The notes under the pieces were generated by a model, which saw nothing but the letters and a program-made list of their open reading frames with translations, was not told the origin of the DNA and ran no database searches. Below are positions 7,907-14,696 of a stretch of 18,366 nucleotides of DNA, in pieces. This stretch comes from JAUUZT01 sp964654015. Its GTDB lineage: Bacteria; Chloroflexota; Dehalococcoidia; GIF9; AB-539-J10. Location of the stretch: assembly GCA_964654015.1 (NCBI GenBank), contig CAZZHQ010000045.1, positions 1-18,366 of the forward strand, given 5' to 3'. The translations under genes were made by a program, and so were the position numbers. Within the stretch, counting starts at the first letter, position 1. Each line of letters opens with the position of its first letter.

Positions 7907-7996
7907 CTCAAAAACAGAGTTTCTATATCTACCGTAGAAATCTTGTTAGCGGATTATAAATGGGATGATTATGGCTAACAGGCCGGTGAACAGCAC
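7907..7996 (-). repeat. Second copy of the 90-bp direct repeat, spanning the 3' end of the membrane-protein gene
   Basis: This copy matches 6370-6459 in the same orientation over exactly 90 bases without gaps (77 identities by hand count). It contains the last 16-17 codons of the membrane-protein gene and about 39 bases beyond its stop. The copies are 1537 bp apart and bracket the HAD-GNAT pair precisely. The remainder of 7777-7945 shows no other feature. Confidence 0.8.
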
Positions 7997-8347
7997 AGTG
8001 AGCATGAACAGGTTATACCTGATGGCATAATCGCTCATCAGGGACGAATCATAATATCCATCTACTCCCTGGTCTTTATACATTTTCAACAATCCGTCCA
8101 GCAGCTTTTTCCTCATTTGCTTGCCGCGGATTAACCCAATCTCGGAAACGATGTTCACAACTATTATAAGAGAGACAAAGGTAAACATAACAATTGTCTG
8201 AGTGCCGCCTCCGTTTGAAGAAGCAATTGCAGAATTGATGCCCAGGGTCACCAGGTTTAAAAAAATAGCCGTGAGAACAAAAATGGTATCAGTACGAGTG
8301 TTCACTCCCAGTTCGCCAATGATATGCTCATGTACTCGTTCAATCAT
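7946..8347 (-). CDS. Small three-helix membrane protein of unknown function
   Basis: This 133-aa protein is not recognised. I chose the ATG at 8347 (MIERVHEHIIGELG) because GAAGGAG lies just upstream; a longer frame to 8443 would overlap the preceding gene and has no such site. After a 20-residue polar N-terminus come three hydrophobic segments: TIFVLTAIFLNLVTLGI, then IVMFTFVSLIIVVNIV and, at the C-terminus, LFMLTVLFTGLLAIIIPFII. A charged loop with GKQMRKKLLDGLLKMYKDQG sits between helices 2 and 3. It lies 46 bp after the NEW3-domain gene and is probably in the same transcript, so the two may form a membrane unit. A broken copy of its end lies at 6370-6459. Confidence 0.75.
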   Translation of the reverse strand: MIERVHEHIIGELGVNTRTDTIFVLTAIFLNLVTLGINSAIASSNGGGTQTIVMFTFVSLIIVVNIVSEIGLIRGKQMRKKLLDGLLKMYKDQGVDGYYDSSLMSDYAIRYNLFMLTVLFTGLLAIIIPFIIR

Positions 8348-8393
8348 AATACTCCTTCTCCTTAATTCATTAATAACTACATTCTGGTTACAT

Positions 8394-8912
8394 TCATTGC
8401 TTTCTGAAGCGAAGAAAGATAATGGCAAATATGGCAGCAACAAGAGCAGCCATTCCTATTCCAATCCATAGCCAGAAGTTAGAGTCGCTCTTAACTCTCA
8501 GGGTAGTTGAGACTGCCGTTCTGGTTTCAGCAGCGTCAGCAATCACGGTTACCGTATATTCTCCGTTGGGGCTATTTGCTCCAGGTACAACACTAATGTC
8601 AACGGTTTGAGAGCTACCGGCACCGAGCTTACTTATGCTGTCGGGTACTATTTCGACCACCCATTCTTTCGGTTTGTCAGCAGTTAAATTGATATCAGTT
8701 ATTGCGGTATCACCGTAATTTCTAATTTCCATGAATAGGGTGGTGTTCTTCCCTGGAACAACTTCTGTGTAATAGTACCCAGAGAGCAGTCTCAGAGAAA
8801 GGTCCACTTTGTCTTCCTGGGCAGACAGCAAGCTGCAAGGTAACAGCGAACTCATCAGGACTGCCGCAAGCAGTAACAACTGCATAAATCTACGAATGAT
8901 TATAATTTTCAT
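8394..8912 (-). CDS. Secreted, membrane-anchored NEW3-domain protein
   Basis: From the ATG at 8912 (MKIIIIRRFMQLLLLAAVLM) the protein is 172 aa. It has a basic, then hydrophobic signal peptide with a likely cleavage after LLSA before QED. A single Ig-like NEW3 (COG1470, alpha-galactosidase-associated) domain of about 100 residues follows (TTLFMEIRNYGDTAITDINL ... PNGEYTVTVIADAA). The C-terminus is one membrane helix (FWLWIGIGMAALVAAIFAII) and a short basic tail RFRKQ. It should therefore display a beta-sandwich outside the membrane. The start is uncertain because no good ribosome binding site precedes this or the upstream ATG at 8957. Its partner is the small membrane protein 46 bp downstream. 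Such proteins often accompany transport or envelope machinery, but none is seen here. Confidence 0.75.
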   Translation of the reverse strand: MKIIIIRRFMQLLLLAAVLMSSLLPCSLLSAQEDKVDLSLRLLSGYYYTEVVPGKNTTLFMEIRNYGDTAITDINLTADKPKEWVVEIVPDSISKLGAGSSQTVDISVVPGANSPNGEYTVTVIADAAETRTAVSTTLRVKSDSNFWLWIGIGMAALVAAIFAIIFLRFRKQ

Positions 8913-9067
8913 AATCCATAAATTAGGCGATAATTGCCACCATAGTATGCACGGCATTACTTTTTGTCAATAGCCGTAAAATGTGGAAACATGGGGATGA
9001 TGGATTTCTGGCGCCTGGGGTTGTCAGTAAAAGATTTGAATATATCGCCATATTGTGCATATTTCAA

Positions 9068-9100
9068 CATAGTATGTCGACATATTGTCGACATACTATG
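9068..9100. promoter_or_regulatory. 33-bp perfect inverted repeat, possible operator
   Basis: Arms CATAGTATGTCGACA (9068-9082) and TGTCGACATACTATG (9086-9100) are perfectly complementary around a TAT centre. Inside it, GTCGACATA occurs twice as a direct repeat 11 bp apart (9076-9084, 9087-9095), and TATGTCGACATA is itself palindromic. This arrangement suits two dimers of a regulator on one DNA face. It lies about 156 bp upstream of the NEW3 gene. A cruciform-forming or mobile-element end is the alternative. Confidence 0.45.
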
Positions 9101-9157
9101 CCAATATATGTGGTTTAGATAAATGACAAAGGGAGTGCAGGAATAATAACCACATTT

Positions 9158-9276
9158 CGTCATTGCGAAGAGCCAAAGCGACGAATCAATCTGAGATGAT
9201 GGGAGGTGAACCTGAAAGTAATCCACGCCCGTCCCGCCTTGCCACCCGGATTGCCACGCTACGCTCGCAAAGGCGA
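9158..9276. repeat. Family A composite interspersed repeat, copy 1
   Basis: It begins CGTCATTGCGAAGAGC, continues through a CAATCTGAG segment and ends with CCTTGCCACCCGGATTGCCA and GCTCGCAAAGGCGA. The same order of blocks occurs at 14101-14215, so the whole unit, not just its ends, is repeated. The left and right ends are roughly inverted copies (CATTGCGA / CTCGCAA). Confidence 0.75.
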
Positions 9277-9364
9277 TACTCCTCCTTGTCATAGAGAAGT
9301 AGCTTTTTATTTATAGCGATGACGCGAATAGCCTTGAAAGCAGGTGGTCGTGAATCAGAACTGT

Positions 9365-9547
9365 TTAGAGTTCGGAAGCGGGTTTGCCGCCTTTTCCCCA
9401 ATGGGTTTTAGGGATTTCATGTATTACTATTTCTACGTGTTCCCTGGGGATTCCCTGGTCGACGAAAACCTGTGTTATGTTTTTGATTGTCATTTTGGCT
9501 TTTTCTTCGCCAAATCCTTCCCATGCACTTATGTGAACTATTGGCAT
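9365..9547 (-). CDS. 4-oxalocrotonate tautomerase-like protein
   Basis: A 60-aa protein beginning MPIVHISAWEGF, with Pro directly after the initiator Met as in tautomerase-superfamily enzymes, where this N-terminal proline is the catalytic base. Length and the EHVEIVIHEIPKTHWGKGG end fit the 4-OT group, which forms hexamers in the cytosol. I chose the ATG at 9547 because AGGAG lies eight bases upstream and because it exposes Pro1; an in-frame ATG at 9568 would bury it. Members isomerise unsaturated 2-oxo acids in aromatic degradation, but many act on unknown substrates and no catabolic pathway is seen here. It appears monocistronic, divergent from the GNAT at 9834. Confidence 0.85.
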   Translation of the reverse strand: MPIVHISAWEGFGEEKAKMTIKNITQVFVDQGIPREHVEIVIHEIPKTHWGKGGKPASEL

Positions 9548-9833
9548 TTCTGCAACTCCTTCACCCATATTAGACTGGCACTATACTGAGAGTCCCTGTT
9601 AATATACATCGCATTATTAACAATCTATGGCAATTGCCAGGCTAGCTGAGTATATCCAACCATGGACTCTTTGCACAATATCAAAATTTAGCAGGAGAGA
9701 CATACTGTAATAGGAATAGATGGGAGACCAGGAACAACTGAAGAAAGAGAGATTACATGTAGTCCTGCTTGCAGTTGGAATGTTGCTATCCCTATGAAGT
9801 ATGTACACTGCTGTTGTAAAATAGAAAGGTCTA
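9548..9833. other. Divergent intergenic region between tautomerase and GNAT genes
   Basis: It must contain promoters for both directions. I see AT-rich stretches but no -35/-10 pair good enough to call, and no repeat or hairpin of note. Confidence 0.4.
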
Positions 9834-10469
9834 ATGACCGATATGAGCACTGATTTAAATAATCTGACACGTTTATATAAGTCCGATATGAAAGCTGCTG
9901 TCGAGATGCTAATTCGGGCATTTCAGCATGACCCGCTTCTGGAAGTCGCATTTACCAGTAAGAAGGAAAAGGAGAGATTAGCCTATTACTTATTCCAATA
10001 CGATCTAGGCTATTGTTTTCGATATGGTGAAGTGTATGCGACGTCTCCTGCCCTGGAAGGTATCACCGCATGGTTGCCTCCCAGTTATTATCCCAGGACG
10101 TTATGGAATTTAATGCGTTGCGTTCCTTTATCTGTAATGTTTGGTATGGTCAGGAGTGGAGGCAGCAGGATGAAATTTGCTGGTGAATATATAGACTCAA
10201 TGCACATGCGACTGGCTCCTTTCAAACACTGGTATTTATGTGTACTGGGGGTAGACCCTCAGTTTCAGGGGAAAGGCTACGCAGGTAAAATGCTACGTAC
10301 AATGCTTGCTAGAATAGACGAAGAGGGCCTGCCGTGCTATCTCGAGACAATGGCTGAAAAAACCACCAGGTTATATGAACATTTTGGGTTCGAGGTAATA
10401 GAGAAATCATCAATTCCTGGAACCAATCTTACTAACTGGGCAATGTTGAGAGAGGCGCAAGTCCATTGA
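9834..10469 (+). CDS. GNAT family N-acetyltransferase
   Basis: This 211-aa protein has a C-terminal GNAT core. WYLCVLGVDPQFQGKGYAGK (residues 133-152) carries the acetyl-CoA loop Q-x-x-G-x-G, LPCYLETMAEKTTRLYEHFG (166-185) is the usual beta5/helix segment, and GFEVIEK follows. The N-terminal half (AFQHDPLLEVAF, EGITAWLPPSYYP) is like that of small-molecule acetyltransferases of the PhnO/puromycin-acetyltransferase-like group; the substrate is unknown. The ATG at 9834 follows AAAGGT at suitable distance; a second ATG at 9843 is possible. It is followed by a family B repeat and then by the CocE-type hydrolase on the same strand, so co-transcription is possible but not shown. Confidence 0.85.
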   Translation: MTDMSTDLNNLTRLYKSDMKAAVEMLIRAFQHDPLLEVAFTSKKEKERLAYYLFQYDLGYCFRYGEVYATSPALEGITAWLPPSYYPRTLWNLMRCVPLSVMFGMVRSGGSRMKFAGEYIDSMHMRLAPFKHWYLCVLGVDPQFQGKGYAGKMLRTMLARIDEEGLPCYLETMAEKTTRLYEHFGFEVIEKSSIPGTNLTNWAMLREAQVH

Positions 10470-10480
10470 CATCTCCCCCA

Positions 10481-10540
10481 ATGTCATACCCGCGGAAACG
10501 GGTATCCACACCGATGTTAATTGTGGAGTGGAAAAGTGAA
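10481..10540 (+). repeat. Family B interspersed repeat, copy 1
   Basis: A 60-bp unit starts ATGTCATACCCGCGGAAACG with hairpin ATACCCG/CGGGTAT (10486-10505) and a tail ending GGAAAAGTGAA. It aligns without gaps over 60 bases to 14261-14320. It lies 36 bp before the CocE-type gene and may add a hairpin to its leader. Confidence 0.75.
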
Positions 10541-10576
10541 ACAAGAGTATTGAAATGACTTTCCGGAGGAAATAAG

Positions 10577-12460
10577 ATGGAAGACAGCTTATATGACCTG
10601 GTAATTGAAGAGGACAGGATGACCTCCATGCGTGATGGTGTGCGCCTTTCGTGTGATATTTATCGACCATCCAGAAAAGGCCAGCCACTGGCAGAAAAAT
10701 TGCCGGTGCTACTGGAACGTACCCCTTATGGCAAGGACCGCGCGGAGAAGCCGGATAGAGCATCTTTTTTCGCACGACACGGTTATATCGTAATAGAACA
10801 GGATTGCCGTGGCTGCTTTAACTCGGAGGGGGAGCTTTACCTGCTGGTGAATGAGGCAGAGGACGGCTATGATACGATTGAATGGATTGCCAGCCAGCCA
10901 TGGTCCAATGGTAAGGTGGGCATGTATGGCACATCCTACCAGGCATGGGTGCAGAGCGCGGCTGCCACGCAGAACCCGCCTCACCTGACCTGCATGTTAC
11001 CCACTATGGGTGGCTGGAACGCGCACACCAGCTCCGTCCGACAGGGCGGCGCTATGGAACTGCGCTGGACTGCCTGGCCTTTCTGGCATGGCGCATTGAA
11101 TAACAATAAGGGACTTGGGAAAGAACAATGGATTGATGACCTGTTCAACCGTATCGACTTCCGTGACTGGCTTACACGAATGCCCCTGCGGGAAGGACAG
11201 ACTCCGCTGTCGCTGCTGCCAGGCTATGAGCGTTACTGCCTGGATTTTCTCAGTCATGCTGACTACGATGATTACTGGAAGCGGCCCGGGCTGGCTATTG
11301 AGGAGTACCTGGAGGAGCATGCCGATGTACCGGTATACCTCTGTGGTGGCTGGTATGATTCCTATGCTCGCTCTACGCTGGAGACTTACATTGCCCTTCA
11401 AAAAGCGAAAAATAGTTGTATAAAGGTAATAATGGGACCATGGACGCATGGCACTTATAATCCCGAACTGACCTGCTCCGGCGATGTTGACCTGGGGAAT
11501 GATTCCGCCCTGCCTTCGATGGATGATATGCACCTGCGCTGGTTTGACCGCTGGTTGAAGGACGACCATAACGGGATAGATAAGGAGGCGCCGGTCAGCA
11601 TATTCGTTATGGGTGGAGGCAGTGGCAAGAAAACAAAGGAAGGACATCTCGACCATGGTGGTTACTGGAGAGAGGAACAGGAGTGGCCTTTGTCACGGTC
11701 AATCGAGACGAAACTCTACCTGCAGGGCAACGGCACGCTTGACATAACAGTTTCCGGAGATGAACATTCATGTACCGCCTATAGATTCGACCCTGCCAAT
11801 CCTGTTCCCACAATTGGTGGCAGTATCTCATCATTGCATTATCTGCGGCCTCCCCTGCCTCTGGGAGGAAAGCCTCATCATGACTATGGAGTCTGGGAGC
11901 GCCGTGAGGCGATTTGCCCGATAGGTGGTGTTAATCAGCATGAAAGCCCCGAGTGCTTTGGTTGCCAGCCACCTTATATGCCTCTCAGTTCTCGACCCGA
12001 TGTTCTTGTATTTCAGACCGCTCCGCCGGAGCAGGACACTGAGGTAACCGGACCGGTAGAGGTAAAACTATGGGCTTCTTCATCCGCGGTGGATACCGAC
12101 TTTACCGCCAAGTTGATTGATGTCTATCCTCCGAATGCGGATTATCCACAGGGCTATGCCCTGAACCTGACAGACGGCATTATTCGAGCGCGGTATCGGA
12201 ACTCACGCGAACAGGCAGAAATGATGGAGCCGGGGAAGGCATACCTTTTCACTATTGTTCTCTATCCTACCTGTAACCTGTTTAAGAAAGGACATCGCAT
12301 CCGCCTGGATATTTCAAGCAGCAACTTCCCGCGCTTTGATGTTAATCCCAATACCGGTGAGCCGATTGGGAAAAACAGGCGCATGGTGATTGCTGACAAT
12401 GTTATATACCATGACCGTGCTCATCCTTCTTTCCTGTCACTGCAGATAATACCCGGATAG
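10577..12460 (+). CDS. CocE/NonD-type serine hydrolase (X-Pro dipeptidyl-peptidase family S15)
   Basis: A 627-aa alpha/beta hydrolase of the S15/CocE family, full length. It opens with the family beta-strands (MRDGVRLSCDIYRP, LLERTPYGKDR, YIVIEQDCRGCFNSEGE). The likely catalytic triad is Ser120 in GMYGTSYQAW, Asp261 in CGGWYDSYAR and His291 in MGPWTHGTYNPE. Residues about 420-627 form the C-terminal jelly-roll domain (DVLVFQTAPPEQDTEVTGPV; GHRIRLDISSSNFPRFDVNP). Members hydrolyse acyl esters (cocaine esterase, glutaryl-7-ACA acylase) or X-Pro peptides; specificity cannot be read from sequence. There is no signal peptide, so it is probably cytosolic. GGAGG lies seven bases before the ATG. The gene is visibly more GC-rich than the left part of the window and is bounded by family B repeats on both sides. 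Confidence 0.9.
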   Translation: MEDSLYDLVIEEDRMTSMRDGVRLSCDIYRPSRKGQPLAEKLPVLLERTPYGKDRAEKPDRASFFARHGYIVIEQDCRGCFNSEGELYLLVNEAEDGYDTIEWIASQPWSNGKVGMYGTSYQAWVQSAAATQNPPHLTCMLPTMGGWNAHTSSVRQGGAMELRWTAWPFWHGALNNNKGLGKEQWIDDLFNRIDFRDWLTRMPLREGQTPLSLLPGYERYCLDFLSHADYDDYWKRPGLAIEEYLEEHADVPVYLCGGWYDSYARSTLETYIALQKAKNSCIKVIMGPWTHGTYNPELTCSGDVDLGNDSALPSMDDMHLRWFDRWLKDDHNGIDKEAPVSIFVMGGGSGKKTKEGHLDHGGYWREEQEWPLSRSIETKLYLQGNGTLDITVSGDEHSCTAYRFDPANPVPTIGGSISSLHYLRPPLPLGGKPHHDYGVWERREAICPIGGVNQHESPECFGCQPPYMPLSSRPDVLVFQTAPPEQDTEVTGPVEVKLWASSSAVDTDFTAKLIDVYPPNADYPQGYALNLTDGIIRARYRNSREQAEMMEPGKAYLFTIVLYPTCNLFKKGHRIRLDISSSNFPRFDVNPNTGEPIGKNRRMVIADNVIYHDRAHPSFLSLQIIPG

Positions 12461-12464
12461 CGGC

Positions 12465-12496
12465 CTCCTGCTTTGGCAGGTTCGCAGGTATGATAA
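12465..12496 (-). repeat. Eroded family B-like repeat, reverse orientation
   Basis: CCTGC-TTTG-GCAGG hairpin followed by GCAGGTATGA resembles the copy at 14530-14577. It begins directly after the CocE-type gene and could act as a weak terminator hairpin. Confidence 0.4.
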
Positions 12497-12524
12497 AAAG
12501 GTAGGGGAAATGACAATACACATC

Positions 12525-12561
12525 CGTCATTGCGAGGAGTCGAAAGACGACGAAGCAATTG
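12525..12561 (+). repeat. Family A repeat, half copy
   Basis: CGTCATTGCGAGGAGTCGAA followed by GACGACGAAGCAATTG matches the left half of the copy at 14101. The right half is missing; a family B copy follows within 7 bases. Confidence 0.7.
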
Positions 12562-12567
12562 TTTCTC

Positions 12568-12611
12568 ATGGCATACCCGCGAAAGCGGGTATCCACAAAA
12601 ATGTTGACTTC
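12568..12611 (+). repeat. Family B interspersed repeat, copy 2
   Basis: It contains the perfect hairpin ATACCCGC-GAAA-GCGGGTAT (12573-12592), with a GNRA tetraloop if transcribed, followed by CCACA and ATGTTGACTT as in the other copies. It lies upstream of the serpin gene. Confidence 0.75.
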
Positions 12612-12687
12612 TTTATATATCTCCATAAACCAAAATGAGTATTTGTCGTTATAGACAATAGAAGTAAAGTTATCGGAGGGAAATCCA

Positions 12688-13974
12688 ATGAAGGTATTGA
12701 AACTGTGCTCGTTACTGGTATTGGTAGCGGTATTAATGGTTAATCTGTCAGGCTGTGCTCAACAACCAGTATCGAGCGATGTATTACAATCGGATAAGCC
12801 ACGAGAAACAGCACCGAGCGTTGCTCAAACTGACATGACTACGCTAAGCAAGGGGAACAGTGAATTTGCCTTCGATTTATACCAGGAACTGGCTGCGGAA
12901 GATGGCAACTTGTTCTATTCTCCTTACAGCATCTCAATGGCATTGGCTATGACCTATGCCGGAGCACGTGGTGAGACAGAAGAGCAGATGGCGGATGCCA
13001 TGCGTTTTCTGCTTCCTCAGCAAAAATTGCATACGGCGTTTAATGCGATGGACATGCAGCTAAACCAGCGTGGTGAGGGTGCTGAAGGGAAGGATGGGGA
13101 AGAGTTTCGGATGAACGTTGTCAATGCCATATGGGGACAGAAGGATTACAAATTCCTGCCCGGATTTCTTGATGTGCTGGCGGAGAATTACGGCGCCGGC
13201 CTGAGGCTTCTTGACTTTGTAAGCCAGCCGGAGGAATCTCGTATTACCATTAATGACTGGGTCTCTGTTCAGACTGAAGAGCGTATTAATGACCTGATAC
13301 CACAGGGATCAATTGATTCGCTTACTCGCCTGGTGCTTACTAACGCCATATATTTCAATGCGGCGTGGCAATATCCTTTCGAAGAAAATGCTACTACTGA
13401 TGGCTCTTTCCACCTGCTCGACGGTAGCGACGTAACAGTATCCATGATGAATCAGACTAAGGGATTTGGCTATGCTGAAGGGGATGGATACCAGGCAATT
13501 GAATTGCTTTATGATGGTAGAGAGCTTTCAATGATGATAATGCTCCCAGAGTTGGGTCGTTTTGAGGAATTTGAGAGCTCAATTGATGATGTACTGGTCA
13601 ACGAGATTATTGCCAGCATGGAAGGGGAGCAGATTGCCCTGACCATGCCCAAGTTTGAGTTCGACTCCAGTTTCGGACTGGTTAAAACACTGGCAGAAAT
13701 GGGAATGCCCATAGCCTTTACTACAGGCGCTGACTTCTCAGGCATGACCGGTAACAATGATCTTTACATAGGTGACGTGATACATAAAGCATTCGTTTCC
13801 GTAGATGAATCTGGTACAGAGGCAGCCGCTGCCACGGCAGTGATTATGGAAATGACGGCAATGCCACAGCCTCCCCTGGAAGTCAGCATTGACCGTCCGT
13901 TTATTTTCCTGATTCGTGATATAGAGACTGGCACCGTGCTGTTCGTTGGCCGTGTGCTGGACCCGACTAAATAA
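12688..13974 (+). CDS. Lipoprotein serpin (serine/cysteine protease inhibitor, family I4)
   Basis: A 428-aa serpin with a lipoprotein signal: KVLKLC start, hydrophobic core and lipobox LSGC with Cys23 as the lipidated residue. A linker of about 30 residues leads to the serpin domain (55-428). Visible signatures are NLFYSPYSISMALAMTYAGA, LVLTNAIYFNAAWQYPF (215-231) and the C-terminal RPFIFLIRDIETGTVLFVGR. The hinge ESGTEAAAATA (374-384) is the small-residue type of inhibitory serpins, so suicide inhibition is expected. Counting 17 residues from Glu374 puts P1-P1' near Thr390-Ala391 in VIMEMTAMPQ. The loop is about three residues longer than in alpha1-antitrypsin, so a nearby Met is also possible. 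It would act on the outside of the membrane against host, predator or own proteases. CGGAGGG precedes the ATG. Confidence 0.95.
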   Translation: MKVLKLCSLLVLVAVLMVNLSGCAQQPVSSDVLQSDKPRETAPSVAQTDMTTLSKGNSEFAFDLYQELAAEDGNLFYSPYSISMALAMTYAGARGETEEQMADAMRFLLPQQKLHTAFNAMDMQLNQRGEGAEGKDGEEFRMNVVNAIWGQKDYKFLPGFLDVLAENYGAGLRLLDFVSQPEESRITINDWVSVQTEERINDLIPQGSIDSLTRLVLTNAIYFNAAWQYPFEENATTDGSFHLLDGSDVTVSMMNQTKGFGYAEGDGYQAIELLYDGRELSMMIMLPELGRFEEFESSIDDVLVNEIIASMEGEQIALTMPKFEFDSSFGLVKTLAEMGMPIAFTTGADFSGMTGNNDLYIGDVIHKAFVSVDESGTEAAAATAVIMEMTAMPQPPLEVSIDRPFIFLIRDIETGTVLFVGRVLDPTK

Positions 13975-14002
13975 TTTGCCTTTTCTTACCTCCTTGTTCT
14001 CT

Positions 14003-14041
14003 GGGGTGCATGTAGCGGACGATCCCCCGTTACTGCACCCC
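14003..14041 (+). terminator. Terminator after the serpin gene
   Basis: Stem GGGGTGCA/TGCACCCC extended inward by GTAGCGG/CCGTTAC (one G-T pair), followed by CTCTTGTTATT. It lies 29 bases after the stop codon. Confidence 0.6.
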
Positions 14042-14100
14042 TCTTGTTATTGTGAAGAATGTCCATGTCCTTAGGTTATTGTAGAGCGATCGTCTTCTTT

Positions 14101-14215
14101 CGTCATTGCGAGGAATCGATAGACGACGAAGCAATCTGGGAGGATGTGTAAGGGAGGAATCCAAGCTAATCCTCGCCTTGCCACCCGGATTACCGCGCTT
14201 CGCTCGTAACGACGA
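14101..14215. repeat. Family A composite interspersed repeat, copy 2
   Basis: It starts CGTCATTGCGAGGAATCG, runs through GACGAAGCAATCTGGGAGGA, then GCCTTGCCACCCGGATTACC and ends CGCTCGTAACGACGA. The block order is the same as in 9158-9276. Confidence 0.8.
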
Positions 14216-14260
14216 CTATCTATCACGGCATGTACCTTAACATGTCACATTCTCTCTCTT

Positions 14261-14320
14261 ATGTCATACCCGCTAAAGCGGGTATCCACAGCAATGTTGA
14301 CTTGAGAACGGAAAGGTGAA
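14261..14320 (+). repeat. Family B interspersed repeat, copy 3
   Basis: A full 60-bp copy with hairpin ATACCCGC-TAAA-GCGGGTAT (14266-14285) and tail ATGTTGACTTGAGAACGG, colinear with 10481-10540. Confidence 0.8.
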
Positions 14321-14353
14321 TCTACGGTCTTAAAGCTCGTGGGTTTCCCTGTT

Positions 14354-14475
14354 CGTCATTGCGAGCCGAAGGCGTGACAATCTGGGTGGTGAGTAGTCAG
14401 GACGGGTATGGATTTTCAACGTAGCACCCCTTGTCCTCCCAGATTGCTTCGTCGCTAATGCTCCTCGCAATGACG
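14354..14475. mobile_element. MITE-like element of family A with terminal inverted repeats
   Basis: A 122-bp unit bounded by perfect 12-bp inverted ends CGTCATTGCGAG (14354-14365) and CTCGCAATGACG (14464-14475). Inside these, CAATCTGGG (14378-14386) and CCCAGATTG (14438-14446) form a second inverted pair. It codes for nothing. I see no convincing target-site duplication and no transposase in the window, so movement would be in trans or the unit may be a structured repeat rather than a transposon. Confidence 0.6.
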
Positions 14476-14529
14476 GCGGGAGGAGGTGAGAACCAGGGAG
14501 ACTGCATCCGCAGTAGCGAATACCCGGGT

Positions 14530-14577
14530 AGATTCATGCTACCTGCTTTCGCAGGCACAGGTTTAGCAGGAATGACA
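14530..14577 (-). repeat. Family B-related repeat, reverse orientation
   Basis: The reverse complement starts TGTCATTCCTGCTAAACC and contains the hairpin CCTGC-GAAA-GCAGG, a diverged form of the family B unit. A 10-bp palindrome TACCCGGGTA lies just before it at 14521-14530. Confidence 0.5.
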
Positions 14578-14608
14578 AAGGAGGAAGGATAGTATGGATA
14601 TTTTGTAT

Positions 14609-14638
14609 TTATCCATCAAGTCTGCAAATCTGCTAAAA
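14609..14638 (+). promoter_or_regulatory. Possible extended -10 promoter for cysS
   Basis: TGCTAAAAT gives an extended -10 (TAAAAT at 14633-14638). The -35 would be the poor TTATCC 18 bases upstream, overlapping a small ATGGATA/TATCCAT dyad (14594-14616). This is suggestive only. Confidence 0.3.
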
Positions 14639-14696
14639 TTATGAAGCTCCTTAGAGCAGTCTATGTTCGATAAAAGCATATCCAGGAGGAATTACG

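Larger units (their letters stand above)
8913..9364. other. Gene-poor tract with palindrome and repeat
   Basis: This stretch separates the NEW3 gene from the tautomerase gene. It contains the 33-bp inverted repeat at 9068-9100 and a composite interspersed repeat at 9158-9276, both listed separately. Open frames crossing it consist of repeat sequence and have no ribosome binding sites or family resemblance. The remainder shows nothing I can name. Confidence 0.5.
13975..14696. other. Repeat-rich intergenic region between serpin and cysS
   Basis: These 722 bases hold a terminator, two family A and two family B repeats and the cysS leader, each listed separately. I find no plausible gene and no T-box or other riboswitch signature. 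Confidence 0.6.

Noticed and set aside
8957..9401. Two overlapping minus-strand open frames of 111 and 71 aa
   Set aside because: They are composed of the palindrome and the family A repeat, with no ribosome binding site or recognisable domain.
10997..11656. 219-aa open frame antisense to the CocE-type gene
   Set aside because: It is a shadow of the GC-rich coding frame; the plus-strand frame has the full catalytic triad.
14378..14392. GGGTGG motif upstream of cysS suggesting a T-box leader
   Set aside because: It belongs to the family A repeat; there is no specifier loop, no full T-box sequence and no antiterminator, and it lies far from the gene.
12465..14577. Possible CRISPR array
   Set aside because: The repeats are of two unrelated families, in both orientations, with irregular spacing and eroded copies; there are no cas genes.
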